A program made the position numbers and the translations under genes. From Jejuia sp040720935 (GTDB taxonomy: Bacteria; Bacteroidota; Bacteroidia; Flavobacteriales; Flavobacteriaceae): 64,000 nucleotides of DNA. Below the pieces are notes generated by a model, which saw only the letters and a list, made by a program, of their open reading frames with translations, searched no databases and was not told the origin of the DNA. The stretch is taken from contig NZ_JBFDAE010000005.1 in assembly GCF_040720935.1 (NCBI RefSeq), positions 62,001 through 126,000 of the forward strand. The letters are read 5' to 3'. Positions 8,470-18,473 of the stretch are shown here, one piece after another. Numbering within the stretch: the stretch's first letter is position 1; each line of letters begins with the position of its first letter.

Positions 8470-9834
8470 ATGGCAAAAGCAAAAGTAAAAACAACATTTT
8501 TTTGTCAAAATTGTGGCACTCAATACGGAAAGTGGCAGGGACAATGTAACGCTTGTAAAGAGTGGAATACTATTGCAGAAGAAGTATTGCAAAAACCAGA
8601 GAAAAGCGATTGGAAAACACCAACAAGTCCAACAAAACGAGTTTCAAAACCTTTACAGATTAAGGATATTGATGTTTCTGAAGAAGCAAGACTCAATAGT
8701 TTAGATGAAGAATTTAATCGTGTTTTAGGAGGAGGAATAGTTCCCGGGTCATTAATCCTTTTAGGGGGAGAACCTGGAATTGGTAAAAGTACGTTGTTGC
8801 TTCAAATTTCATTAAAATTACCGTATAAAACTTTATATGTTTCAGGTGAAGAAAGCCAGAAACAGATAAAAATGCGAGCAGTACGTATTAATCCTGAGAA
8901 CAACAACTGTTATATTCTTACCGAAACTAAAACTCAAAATATATTTAAGCAAATCGCTACGCTTCAACCAGATATTGTTATAGTTGACTCGATACAGACG
9001 TTGCATAGCGATTATATCGAGTCGTCTTCTGGGAGTATTTCACAAATTAAAGAGTGCACAACTGAACTTATAAAATTCGCAAAAGAAACAGCAACTCCGG
9101 TTATTCTTATTGGACATATTACCAAAGATGGAAATATTGCCGGTCCCAAGATTTTAGAGCATATGGTTGATACGGTATTGCAATTTGAAGGCGACAGAAA
9201 CCATGTATTTAGAATTTTAAGAGCGCATAAAAATCGTTTTGGTTCCACACATGAATTAGGAATTTACGAAATGCAGGGTTCTGGGTTACGGGAAGTTTCA
9301 AATCCATCTGAAATTTTAATTTCTAAAAAAGACGAGGAATTGTCAGGAAATGCCATTGCTGCAACTTTAGAAGGTATGCGCCCATTGATGATAGAAGTGC
9401 AAGCTTTGGTAAGTACCGCAGTTTATGGTACACCACAACGAAGTGCTACAGGTTTTAATGCGAAACGTCTAAACATGCTTTTAGCGGTTCTAGAAAAGCG
9501 GGCAGGTTTTAGATTAGGAGCTAAAGATGTATTTCTAAATATCACAGGAGGAATAACGGTTGATGACCCAGCCATTGATTTAGCGGTAGTTGCAGCTATT
9601 TTATCCTCAAATGAAGATGTGGCATTACAAAATGATTTTTGTTTTGCTGCTGAGGTTGGGCTTTCTGGAGAAATTAGACCAGTACAACGGGTCGGGCAAC
9701 GTATTTTGGAAGCCGAAAAATTGGGGTTCTCTACTATTTTTGTATCTAAATACAATAAGATTTCATTGAAAAATACTGCTATTAAAATTCAATTGATTTC
9801 AAAAATTGAGGATTTGGTAGATTTAATTGTTTAG
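8470..9834 (+). CDS. radA: DNA repair protein RadA
   Basis: RecA-like ATPase that drives branch migration during recombinational repair. The 454-aa protein shows the full family order: an N-terminal C4 zinc finger (CQNCGTQYGKWQGQCNACKEWN, with CxxC pairs), Walker A GGEPGIGKST, Walker B IVIVDSIQT, the RadA-specific KNRFGS motif (seen as AHKNRFGSTHELG), and a C-terminal Lon-protease-like domain (GGITVDDPAIDLAVVAA, GEVGLSGEIRPV type). It lies three bases after the hydrolase-like gene on the same strand. Confidence 0.97.
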   Translation: MAKAKVKTTFFCQNCGTQYGKWQGQCNACKEWNTIAEEVLQKPEKSDWKTPTSPTKRVSKPLQIKDIDVSEEARLNSLDEEFNRVLGGGIVPGSLILLGGEPGIGKSTLLLQISLKLPYKTLYVSGEESQKQIKMRAVRINPENNNCYILTETKTQNIFKQIATLQPDIVIVDSIQTLHSDYIESSSGSISQIKECTTELIKFAKETATPVILIGHITKDGNIAGPKILEHMVDTVLQFEGDRNHVFRILRAHKNRFGSTHELGIYEMQGSGLREVSNPSEILISKKDEELSGNAIAATLEGMRPLMIEVQALVSTAVYGTPQRSATGFNAKRLNMLLAVLEKRAGFRLGAKDVFLNITGGITVDDPAIDLAVVAAILSSNEDVALQNDFCFAAEVGLSGEIRPVQRVGQRILEAEKLGFSTIFVSKYNKISLKNTAIKIQLISKIEDLVDLIV

Positions 9835-10163
9835 GATAAAGACTACAATAATTGAATTTTAAGTATGAGCCTTATCTCATCTGTCGTTAATTTTTTTGAT
9901 GTTTTGATTACGCTTAATTAGTCTTTTATCTTACGTAAAAATACATTTTGTCTAAAAATTATGCGTTTTATCGACAATTTAATTGTTTTTATCGATAATT
10001 TAAAGTAATATTGTGTCGTAATTGAAGTTTTCTTCCCTCAAGTTTAGTTTCAAGGTTATTTTTTGTTTTAAATAAATAAACGTGAAATCTATTAGTATTT
10101 CATATTTAGGTTGTTACAATTAAAAATTTATAAATTAATTCGATTTCCCCAAATCTATTAATT
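9835..10163 (+). other. Intergenic region upstream of surface-protein gene
   Basis: This 329-base AT-rich gap holds no gene I can support. Its notable content is the tandem TTTTATCGAYAATTTAA repeat at 9966-10003. No convincing terminator follows radA. Confidence 0.6.
9966..10003 (+). promoter_or_regulatory. Tandem 17-bp direct repeat, candidate operator
   Basis: TTTTATCGACAATTTAA (9966-9982) is repeated with one change at 9987-10003. The period is 21 bp, two helical turns, so a dimeric regulator could bind both copies on one face of the DNA. It lies 160-200 bases upstream of the surface-protein ATG. The core TTTTATCGATA also occurs upstream of the gene at the left edge of the window. The binding role is inferred. 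Confidence 0.4.
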
Positions 10164-13100
10164 ATGAAAACAAAACTACTGTTAAGTGCTTTACTAACGT
10201 CATTCTCTTTTGCAATAGCAACAGCACAAACCAATGCTCCAAGTATTCAATCTGGGGTAACATTCCAATGGAATGATGTGCAAACTGTGAAAACCCACCC
10301 TGCAACAATTAAAAGTATTACCGTAAATGGTATTGTATATTTAAATTTTGGATTTCCAACAGGCTATCAATTAACTCAGTTAGGGCCTACTGGCCATTCT
10401 AAAAATGTGATATATAAAAATGGTGTCAAAATAGAAACAACTAGTGCTAGTGGCACATGGAACACTTCTGCATTAACGGCGTTCCAAGATTTGAATTTGA
10501 ACCATTATTTTGGTTCTGATTCAAATGGAGCAAATATCTGTGATAATTATACTGCAGAATCTACAACCAATGCACAACGGCAAACCTTAACTTACGGAAC
10601 AGGTATCTCAGCAACATCAAGCGGCGTAATTGCCGTCACAGAAAGAAATGCTAATAATTGTTTACACCTGGAACTATTCGGTATTCCGGCAGGTGGCGGT
10701 CCAGAGCAGTCACTTGGAGAAACATTTATAAATAAAGATGGTACCAGATATGGTTTTGGTGGCACAGGAAAAATTGGCCCGAATGGCTTAGGAACTCCAG
10801 GAGCTCTTAATGCACCTAGTGCAAATTCAGATTATTGGTTAAGCGATAGGGTTGTTGAAAACGTAGGTACACTAGGTATTGCTCTGTTTTATCTTGATGA
10901 TGTGGCTCCAGATGGTTCGTTAATTACTAAAGCACAATTAACAGGGTCTAGTTCTGACCACGCCGATGGGAAATTAATAATTTTCACACTTGAGGATTAT
11001 GATAAGGATGGATATAGTGATGTGGACGATTTAGATGATGATAACGATGGCATCAAAGATACCGATGAGTCTGGAGGGATTGATCCTTCAGCAGATGCAG
11101 ATATGGACGGTACTGAAAATTATAAGGATGCAGATTATTGTACACTAAACGCTTATGGGATATGCGCAAATTTAGATGCAGATACTGATGGAATTCCAAA
11201 TCACTTTGATTTAGATAGCGATAATGACGGTATTACAGATGTTAGGGAATCTGGAGGTACAGATACTGATAATAATAGTAGAGCAGATGGCTCTGTAGGA
11301 TATACGGTAACTACAAACGGCATTCCTAGTTCCGCAGGTTCGGGAAATACTCCCGGAAATACTGATGGCGTTGGAAATGCTGATTTTTTAGATATTGATG
11401 CAGATAATGACGGTATTCCGGATAATGTTGAAGCACAATCAACAACAGGATATAGTGCGCCTTCAATGACAATAGATACTGCAACAGGAATATATAATAA
11501 CTACGGTACAGGGTTAGTGCTTACAGATACAGATGGTGATGGAGTTTATGATTATATAGATTTAGATAGTGATAACGACGGTACTCCAGATATTGAAGAA
11601 AACGGTATGGCAAATACCATCTTAAATGCTGATACCGATAGCGATGGATTAGACAACACCTTTGAAGGTGGAAACCTTAATGATGGATTTGATGTGAATG
11701 ATGAAATTAACAACCCTTCAGATGCATCAATTCTTCCAGATACTGACGGAGATTTAGTTTCAGGGGGCGATTTGGATTATAGGGATGTGTTTAGCCCTAA
11801 TCCACCATCCATAGCAACTATAGATTTTGATGGAGTGGACGACTATGTGGATAGTGGTTTAGATTTGAGTGGTTTTAGTCAGCTCACAGCTATGGCATGG
11901 GTAAAATTAGATCCAGCTTTTTCTGGGAATGGCAGTATTATAAGTCAAGGTGATTTTCAAATTATGGTAAGTACCACCAGAGTGCCTATCGTAAAAGTTA
12001 ATGGATATACAAAGTCTCTTACTGGTTCAGATGCTGTTACAAAAGATATTTGGACACATGTTACAGTAGTTTTCAATTCCGCTGCATCTTCAGATAAACT
12101 GAAGGTTTATATAAACGGAAATTTTAAGACTAGTAGTAATGATACAGCATTAAACTCTAGTATTTCCACTTCTACGGATGCCTTCACAATAGGTAAAAAT
12201 GCATCTGCCAATTCAGAATATTTCAAGGGAAATATTGATGAGGTACGCGTTTTTGATACGGCACTTACCAGTAATCAGATACAAAAGATTATTTATCAGG
12301 AAATTTTTAACGATTCTGGGAGCGTAAAAGGGGCAATAGTTCCAAAACCGATAAAGGATGATGCTATTGGTTCAACAGTATCATGGTCAAGTTTAAATGC
12401 CTATTACCCGATGACAGGTATTATAAACACAACTACCGATGATTTTTCATCAAAAGGGCACACGGCAAAAATGCATAATATATTAACAGTACAAGAACAA
12501 ACGGCTCCAATGCCATATAAAACGTCAAACTCTGGCAGTTGGGAAACTTCAGGAAACTGGGTTTCGGGTGCTGTTTGGAATATGTATGAACTCAACAATT
12601 CTGGGTTTTCAATAGTGCAAGTAAGTAATGATATGAATGTAAATTCATCTCTCAAAACAGAAGGGCTAATATTAGATTCTGGTAAAACCTTAACTGTAAA
12701 TGGAGATAATGAAGTGTATAATAATTATTATTTAGAATTAAACGGGACCTTAGACTTAATGGGTGATTCACAATTAATCCAAACTGAATATAGTGATTTA
12801 GTAACCTCTGCCACAGGTAAGGTCTTAAGGCGACAAGAAGGTACGTCAAGTGCATATTGGTACAACTATTGGGCGTCTCCAGTTGGAAGTCTGGGAGCAA
12901 CAAGTTTAACTGACAATAATGCGGCGACAAATAATGCTAATAATTCGCCATATAATTTACAGATGATTAAAGATGATTCTGGATTTAACTGTCAGTTTAC
13001 ATCAAACTATACTGCAAACGGAAATATTAGTACATACTGGTTGTTTACTTATATAAACGGACTTACTTATTGGGACTGGGCACAGATTGCAACAAGTGCT

Positions 13101-14384
13101 AACTTAAGTCCGGGAATTGGTTATACTCAAAAAGGTACAGGTGTTCCAAGTTCAGAACAACAATATATTTTTGAAGGTAAACCAAATAATGGCACAATTT
13201 TAATTCCTGTAGAGGATAAAGGAGGACCTGGTTCAGTTGCTGGTACATCTAAAACAGAATTTTTATTAGGAAACCCATACCCATCTGCTATTGATGTCCA
13301 TCAATTTATTGATGACAATGCTGGGGTTATTGATGGAACACTTCAACTTTGGCAACAATGGAGTGGCACATCTCATAATTTAAGAGACTATAACGGGGGG
13401 TATGCACAAGTCAATAAATTAGGTGGTGTAAGGGCGCGTCAGTTTGTAGGGTTCAATGGAGAAACAACGGGAGGTGAAATAGGAGCAACCAAACCGTCAA
13501 GATATTTGCCGGTTGGTCAAGGGTTTATGGTAGAAATAATAGCCGATGGTGATGTTGAGTTCAACAATGGCCAACGTATATTCATAAAAGAAGCAGATGC
13601 CGACGGTACTTACAACAATGGTTCTGCATTTTTTAAAGGTGGCAATAAAAAATCTAAAGGAACAGTTTCAAATGGAAATAATTCAAATGACGCTCTTCAG
13701 AAAATCCGTTTAGAGTTTAATTCAGTAACTGGCCCAGAGGTAAGACGCGAATTGCTTTTAGGCTTTAGCGAGACAACTTCAGATGCTTTTGATTATGGCT
13801 ATGATGCTGAGTGTGTTGAAGCCAACAACAACGATTTAAATCTAAATTTAGAAGGCAAAAATATGAACATACAGGCATATGGTGCTATTTCAGAAGATAA
13901 GGTCGTGCCTTTAAACTTTAAATCTTCTGGAGATAATACGTTCGAAATTAGAATATCAGAATTAGAACATATCGAAGAAAATCAAGAAATTTATCTGAAA
14001 GATAACTTAACGGGAGAATACTTTGATTTAACCAATAACCAGCCCTATAGGTTTTCATCGGAACAAGGAAAATTTAACAATCGTTTGGAAATCGTATTTC
14101 AATCTGAAGCCAGTACATTAGGTGCTAAAGAGGTAAAAACAACAGATAACTTCATCTATTACCACAAAGGAAGCAATATGATTTTTGCTAAAAAACTCAA
14201 TGGAGAAGTTACTAAATTCACATTGTTTAGTATGACAGGGCAGTCTATAATGGAGTTAAATAATGTGTCCCAATCAACTTTAAATAAGGGCATAAAATTA
14301 TCAAATGTGTCAACTGGTGCTTATGTAGCATGTTTTAGAACTGATACAAATACGGTCATTACCAAAAAGTTAATTATAAATTAG
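10164..14384 (+). CDS. Large T9SS-secreted surface protein with thrombospondin type 3 repeats and LamG domain
   Basis: 1406 aa. Signal peptide at residues 1-22 (MKTKLLLSALLTSFSFAIATAQ). After a unique N-terminal region, acidic calcium-binding thrombospondin type 3-like repeats run from about 275 to 540 (DYDKDGYSDVDDLDDDNDG, LDSDNDGITD, DTDGDGVYDYIDLDSDNDG). A LamG/concanavalin-like domain follows at about 550-715 (IDFDGVDDYVDSG, MAWVKLDP, GNIDEVRVFDTAL). A long beta-rich region with NSGSWETSGNWVSGAVW precedes a C-terminal type A T9SS sorting domain ending ITKKLIIN. It is probably attached to or released from the cell surface, for example as an adhesin. From the LamG domain to the C-terminus it is clearly paralogous to the protein at 19325-25033. 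Confidence 0.85.
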   Translation: MKTKLLLSALLTSFSFAIATAQTNAPSIQSGVTFQWNDVQTVKTHPATIKSITVNGIVYLNFGFPTGYQLTQLGPTGHSKNVIYKNGVKIETTSASGTWNTSALTAFQDLNLNHYFGSDSNGANICDNYTAESTTNAQRQTLTYGTGISATSSGVIAVTERNANNCLHLELFGIPAGGGPEQSLGETFINKDGTRYGFGGTGKIGPNGLGTPGALNAPSANSDYWLSDRVVENVGTLGIALFYLDDVAPDGSLITKAQLTGSSSDHADGKLIIFTLEDYDKDGYSDVDDLDDDNDGIKDTDESGGIDPSADADMDGTENYKDADYCTLNAYGICANLDADTDGIPNHFDLDSDNDGITDVRESGGTDTDNNSRADGSVGYTVTTNGIPSSAGSGNTPGNTDGVGNADFLDIDADNDGIPDNVEAQSTTGYSAPSMTIDTATGIYNNYGTGLVLTDTDGDGVYDYIDLDSDNDGTPDIEENGMANTILNADTDSDGLDNTFEGGNLNDGFDVNDEINNPSDASILPDTDGDLVSGGDLDYRDVFSPNPPSIATIDFDGVDDYVDSGLDLSGFSQLTAMAWVKLDPAFSGNGSIISQGDFQIMVSTTRVPIVKVNGYTKSLTGSDAVTKDIWTHVTVVFNSAASSDKLKVYINGNFKTSSNDTALNSSISTSTDAFTIGKNASANSEYFKGNIDEVRVFDTALTSNQIQKIIYQEIFNDSGSVKGAIVPKPIKDDAIGSTVSWSSLNAYYPMTGIINTTTDDFSSKGHTAKMHNILTVQEQTAPMPYKTSNSGSWETSGNWVSGAVWNMYELNNSGFSIVQVSNDMNVNSSLKTEGLILDSGKTLTVNGDNEVYNNYYLELNGTLDLMGDSQLIQTEYSDLVTSATGKVLRRQEGTSSAYWYNYWASPVGSLGATSLTDNNAATNNANNSPYNLQMIKDDSGFNCQFTSNYTANGNISTYWLFTYINGLTYWDWAQIATSANLSPGIGYTQKGTGVPSSEQQYIFEGKPNNGTILIPVEDKGGPGSVAGTSKTEFLLGNPYPSAIDVHQFIDDNAGVIDGTLQLWQQWSGTSHNLRDYNGGYAQVNKLGGVRARQFVGFNGETTGGEIGATKPSRYLPVGQGFMVEIIADGDVEFNNGQRIFIKEADADGTYNNGSAFFKGGNKKSKGTVSNGNNSNDALQKIRLEFNSVTGPEVRRELLLGFSETTSDAFDYGYDAECVEANNNDLNLNLEGKNMNIQAYGAISEDKVVPLNFKSSGDNTFEIRISELEHIEENQEIYLKDNLTGEYFDLTNNQPYRFSSEQGKFNNRLEIVFQSEASTLGAKEVKTTDNFIYYHKGSNMIFAKKLNGEVTKFTLFSMTGQSIMELNNVSQSTLNKGIKLSNVSTGAYVACFRTDTNTVITKKLIIN

Positions 14385-14410
14385 TCTAACCTTAATAACC
14401 AACCTAAGAT

Positions 14411-14441
14411 AAAAAAGTCAAGCAATTTGTTTAGCTTTTTT
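14411..14441 (+). terminator. Probable terminator after the surface-protein gene
   Basis: AAAAAAG (14411-14417) pairs with CTTTTTT (14435-14441) around an imperfect inner stem with a 5-base loop, 27 bases after the stop codon. The T-run continues on the plus strand. The stem is weak and could also act in the other direction. Confidence 0.5.
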
Positions 14442-14516
14442 CTATTTTAAAATAAGAGATGGCATCATTTTAAGGATTATTCATTAAATTCGCGAACTTA
14501 TAAGATTCAAGAGTAA

Positions 14517-17500
14517 ATGAGCGCGAAATTTCCTGAATATAAAGGACTTGACTTACCAAATGTAGCTAACGAAATACTACAATACTGGCAAGAAAACAAC
14601 ATTTTTAAAAAAAGTGTATCCACAAGAGAAGGTAACGAACCTTATGTGTTTTACGAAGGGCCACCATCTGCAAACGGATTACCTGGTGTACATCATGTTT
14701 TAGCGCGCGCTATTAAAGATATTTTCCCACGTTATAAAACCATGAAGGGGTATCAGGTAAAGCGTAAAGCTGGTTGGGATACCCATGGATTACCTATTGA
14801 ATTGGGTGTTGAAAAAGAATTAGGCATCACAAAAGAAGATATTGGTAAAACCATTTCTGTGGAAGATTATAATGCAGCCTGCCGAAAAGCAGTAATGCGC
14901 TATACAGATGTATGGAACGACCTTACTGAAAAAATGGGCTATTGGGTAGATATGGACAATCCATATATTACTTACGAACCAAAATATATGGAAAGTGTTT
15001 GGTGGTTGCTCAAACAGATTTACAGTAAAAATTTGTTGTACAAGGGCTATACCATCCAACCGTATTCGCCAAAAGCAGGAACTGGTTTAAGCTCACATGA
15101 GTTAAATCAACCAGGAACTTACCAAGATGTTACGGATACTACAGTTGTTGCACAATTCCCACTAGCCCACAAAGGGGGGAATATAGGCGCTTTTTATGAG
15201 GCGTTTAATTTTGGAGAAGGGCAGCAAGCTCCCCCTTCGGGGGCTGGGGGGATTTTCTTCCTAGCTTGGACAACCACACCTTGGACGTTGCCAAGTAATA
15301 CAGCATTAACCGTTGGGCCAAAGATTGATTATGTTTTAGCTGAAACTTATAATCAATATACTTTTGAACCGATTAAAGTTGTTTTAGCTAAAAAATTAGT
15401 GAATTATCAGTTTTCTGGAAAGTTCAATCTGGTTGAAGAAAAATCTGAAGTTCTAGACTATAAACCTGGTGATAAAAAAATTCCATATAGAATTATTTCA
15501 GAATGTAAAGGAAAAGACTTGGTAGGCATAAAATATGAGCAACTCATGCCATATGCGCTTCCAAACGATAACCCAGAAAATGCATTTAGAGTCATTTCAG
15601 GAGATTTTGTAACTACAGAAGACGGTACAGGAATAGTACATACAGCACCAACCTTTGGAGCAGATGATGCTTTAGTTGCAAAACAAGCAACTCCAGAAAT
15701 ACCACCACTATTGGTAAAAGATGAAAACGGAAACCTAGTACCACTTGTAGATTTACAAGGCCGTTTCAGACCAGAAATGGGAGAGTTTGCTGGCAAATAT
15801 GTTAAAAATGAATATTACAATGATGGTGAAGCACCAGAGCGTTCGGTTGATGTAGAAATTGCCATCAAATTAAAAGAAGAAAACAAAGCCTTTAAGGTTG
15901 AAAAATACAAGCACAGTTACCCAAATTGTTGGCGAACCGATAAACCAATTCTATATTATCCATTAGATTCTTGGTTTATTAAAGTAACCGATGTTAAAGA
16001 CAGAATGCACGAGCTTAACAAAACCATAAACTGGAAACCTAAAAGTACTGGGGAAGGCAGATTTGGTAATTGGTTAGCAAATGCAAACGACTGGAATTTA
16101 TCACGTTCAAGGTATTGGGGAATTCCATTACCAATTTGGAGAACCGAGGATGGTAAGGAAGAAATTTGTATAGGTTCGGTTGAAGAATTAAAATCTGAAA
16201 TGCAAAAGTCCGTAGAGACGGCATTCATGCCATCTGATATATTTTCGGATTTCGAAACAGGAAACAATTCCGAAGACAACTACGCCAAAATCGATCTACA
16301 CAAAAATATCGTTGACGAAATAATCCTAGTATCCCCATCAGGACAAAAAATGTTCCGCGAAAGCGATTTAATTGATGTATGGTTCGATTCCGGATCTATG
16401 CCCTACGCACAATGGCATTACCCATTCGAAAATGCCGATTTAATTGACAAAGGCACAACATTCCCAGCAAACTTTATCGCAGAAGGTGTCGATCAAACCC
16501 GTGGATGGTTCTATACGCTTCACGCAATTGCGACTATGGTATTCGATTCTATCGCCTATAAAAACGTAGTATCCAACGGATTGGTATTAGACAAAAACGG
16601 ACAGAAAATGTCCAAACGTTTAGGAAATGCCGTTGATCCGTTTGAAACTTTAAGTACTTATGGAGCCGATGCTACGCGATGGTACATGATTTCTAATGCA
16701 AATCCCTGGGATAATTTAAAATTCGATTTAGAAGGCATAGAGGAAGTAAAACGAAAATTCTTCGGCACACTATACAATACCTATTCATTCTTTCAACTAT
16801 ATACAAATCTAGATAATTTCACATATGCCGAAGCTGATCTTCCGTTAAAAGAACGTCCAGAATTAGACCGATGGATTTTGTCTGAATTACACACCTTAAT
16901 TCAAAAGGTTGACGATTATTACGCAGATTATGAACCAACAAAAGCTGCAAGAGCCATATCAGACTTTACACAAGATTATGTAAGTAACTGGTTTGTGCGT
17001 TTAAGCAGAAGGCGTTTTTGGAAAGGCGATTATCAAGCCGATAAAATTTCGGCTTACCAAACACTTTATACGTGCATGCTAACAATAGCTAAGTTGGGTG
17101 CGCCAATTGCGCCGTTTTTTATGGACAGATTGTATTTAGATTTAGATGCTGTAACCAAAAAAGAAGCGTTTGAAAGTGTGCATCTGTCAAACTTCCCGGT
17201 TTACAATGCGTCTTATGTTGATAAAAGTTTAGAGCGTAAAATGGAAGCGGCACAAACAATATCATCTTTAGTCTTGTCGTTAAGAGCTAAAGAGAAGATA
17301 AAAGTGCGTCAGCCATTGCAAAAAATCATGATTCCTGTTTCAAATCAACAGCAAAAGGAAGAGATTTTAGCAGTTTCAAATTTAATAAAGCACGAGGTAA
17401 ATATTAAGGACATCGAACTGCTTGAAGACGCTTCGGACATTTTAGTTAAAAAAATAAAACCGAATTTTAAAGCTCTTGGACCTCGCTTTGGTAAAGATAT

Positions 17501-17966
17501 GAAAGCCATTGCCGGTGTCGTAATGAACTTTACGGCAGAGGATATTAACAAAATCGAGCAAAATGGTAATTTTGACGTTGTAATTAATGAAAAAAACATT
17601 ACTTTAGAACTTGAAGATGTAGAGATAACTTCTCAAGATATTGAAGGGTGGTTGGTTGCAAATGAAGGTAATCTAACAGTAGCTTTGGACGTAACCATTT
17701 CGGAAGAATTAAAGCAAGAAGGTATTGCGAGGGAATTGGTAAATCGTATTCAGAATTTAAGAAAAGATTCTGGTTTTGAAGTTACCGATAGAATAGATGT
17801 AAAATTACAAAGAGACGAGCAGATCAAGCAAGCTGTAGCCTCTAATATTGAATATATTAAAACAGAAACATTAACAGAAGAGTTAGAAATTATTGACCAA
17901 ATAAATAACGGTATAGAAATTGCTTTTGATGATGTAAATACCAAATTATTTATTACAAAACATTAA
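14517..17966 (+). CDS. ileS: Isoleucine--tRNA ligase (type B) carrying a repeat-derived insert
   Basis: Class I synthetase charging tRNA-Ile. The 1149-aa protein has the HIGH-region GPPSANGLPGVHHVLAR, the editing domain core LAWTTTPWTLPSNTAL, the tRNA/catalytic region WFDSGSMPYAQWHYP, and the KMSKR loop DKNGQKMSKRLGN. Its length and motif style match the eukaryote-like type B enzyme of Bacteroidota. Just before the FFLAWTTTPW editing motif, roughly residues 214-246, the DNA contains two inverted copies of a GC-rich palindromic repeat (15155-15181 and 15228-15256), translated in frame as low-complexity HKGGN and APPSGAGG. It is followed 4 bases later by the TraR/DksA gene and then lspA. Confidence 0.96.
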   Translation: MSAKFPEYKGLDLPNVANEILQYWQENNIFKKSVSTREGNEPYVFYEGPPSANGLPGVHHVLARAIKDIFPRYKTMKGYQVKRKAGWDTHGLPIELGVEKELGITKEDIGKTISVEDYNAACRKAVMRYTDVWNDLTEKMGYWVDMDNPYITYEPKYMESVWWLLKQIYSKNLLYKGYTIQPYSPKAGTGLSSHELNQPGTYQDVTDTTVVAQFPLAHKGGNIGAFYEAFNFGEGQQAPPSGAGGIFFLAWTTTPWTLPSNTALTVGPKIDYVLAETYNQYTFEPIKVVLAKKLVNYQFSGKFNLVEEKSEVLDYKPGDKKIPYRIISECKGKDLVGIKYEQLMPYALPNDNPENAFRVISGDFVTTEDGTGIVHTAPTFGADDALVAKQATPEIPPLLVKDENGNLVPLVDLQGRFRPEMGEFAGKYVKNEYYNDGEAPERSVDVEIAIKLKEENKAFKVEKYKHSYPNCWRTDKPILYYPLDSWFIKVTDVKDRMHELNKTINWKPKSTGEGRFGNWLANANDWNLSRSRYWGIPLPIWRTEDGKEEICIGSVEELKSEMQKSVETAFMPSDIFSDFETGNNSEDNYAKIDLHKNIVDEIILVSPSGQKMFRESDLIDVWFDSGSMPYAQWHYPFENADLIDKGTTFPANFIAEGVDQTRGWFYTLHAIATMVFDSIAYKNVVSNGLVLDKNGQKMSKRLGNAVDPFETLSTYGADATRWYMISNANPWDNLKFDLEGIEEVKRKFFGTLYNTYSFFQLYTNLDNFTYAEADLPLKERPELDRWILSELHTLIQKVDDYYADYEPTKAARAISDFTQDYVSNWFVRLSRRRFWKGDYQADKISAYQTLYTCMLTIAKLGAPIAPFFMDRLYLDLDAVTKKEAFESVHLSNFPVYNASYVDKSLERKMEAAQTISSLVLSLRAKEKIKVRQPLQKIMIPVSNQQQKEEILAVSNLIKHEVNIKDIELLEDASDILVKKIKPNFKALGPRFGKDMKAIAGVVMNFTAEDINKIEQNGNFDVVINEKNITLELEDVEITSQDIEGWLVANEGNLTVALDVTISEELKQEGIARELVNRIQNLRKDSGFEVTDRIDVKLQRDEQIKQAVASNIEYIKTETLTEELEIIDQINNGIEIAFDDVNTKLFITKH
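15155..15256 (+). repeat. Inverted pair of GC-rich palindromic repeats inside ileS
   Basis: The segment 15155-15181 read in reverse complement matches 15229-15255 at 20 of 27 positions by hand alignment. The right copy contains CCCCCTTCGGGG, a hairpin closed by a stable C(TTCG)G tetraloop, then CTGGGGGGATTT. The runs of C and G contrast sharply with the AT-rich coding sequence on both sides, and the reading frame stays open through both. The right copy resembles the repeat that forms the 3' end of the homogentisate dioxygenase gene (42386-42419). Confidence 0.7.
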
Positions 17967-17970
17967 CATT

Positions 17971-18351
17971 ATGGCTTCAAACAACACCGTAAGATACCCA
18001 GATAGTGATTTAGCAGAATTCAAAAAGCTTATCCAAGATAAAATTAAGAAAGCACAACACGATTTAGAATTGATAAAAAGTGCTTATATGAACGATCATA
18101 ATAACGGCACCGATGATACATCGCCAACGTTTAAAGCGTTTGATGAAGGTAGTGCCGTTATGAGTAAAGAATCTAATTCCCAATTGGCAATCCGTCAGGA
18201 AAAATTTATCCGCGATCTAAAAAATGCATTGATTAGAATAGAAAACAAAACTTATGGTGTTTGTCGTGTAACTGGCAAGCTCATCAATAAAAAAAGGTTG
18301 GAATTAGTGCCTCATGCTACCTTAAGTATTGAAGCTAAAAATATGCAGTAA
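17971..18351 (+). CDS. TraR/DksA family transcription factor, zinc finger degenerate
   Basis: 126 aa. An N-terminal coiled coil (LAEFKKLIQDKIKKAQHDLE through ALIRIENKTYG) and the C-terminal TraR/DksA finger region YGVCRVTGKLINKKRLELVPHATL place it in the family that binds the RNA polymerase secondary channel. Only one of the four finger cysteines remains (Cys98); the partner positions are Thr101, Pro114 and His115, so it probably does not bind zinc in the classical way. This form is common in Flavobacteriaceae and is usually coded between ileS and lspA, as here. The gene ends ahead of a strong terminator at 18420-18461. Confidence 0.88.
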   Translation: MASNNTVRYPDSDLAEFKKLIQDKIKKAQHDLELIKSAYMNDHNNGTDDTSPTFKAFDEGSAVMSKESNSQLAIRQEKFIRDLKNALIRIENKTYGVCRVTGKLINKKRLELVPHATLSIEAKNMQ

Positions 18352-18419
18352 TAAATTCCTTTGACTTGTGCTGTCCCGAAGTTTTGGGGGTTTCAGTAAA
18401 AAAGGAATCTTATAATACA

Positions 18420-18461
18420 AAACGCCAATCTCAACTTATTTGAGAAAGGCGTTTCTTTTTT
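18420..18461 (+). terminator. Rho-independent terminator after the TraR/DksA gene
   Basis: AAACGCC ... TCTCAA / TTGAGA ... GGCGTTT forms a long two-part stem interrupted by a matched AA/AA internal loop, followed by CTTTTTT. It separates the ileS-traR unit from lspA. Confidence 0.85.
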
Positions 18462-18473
18462 AAAATCGCTATC

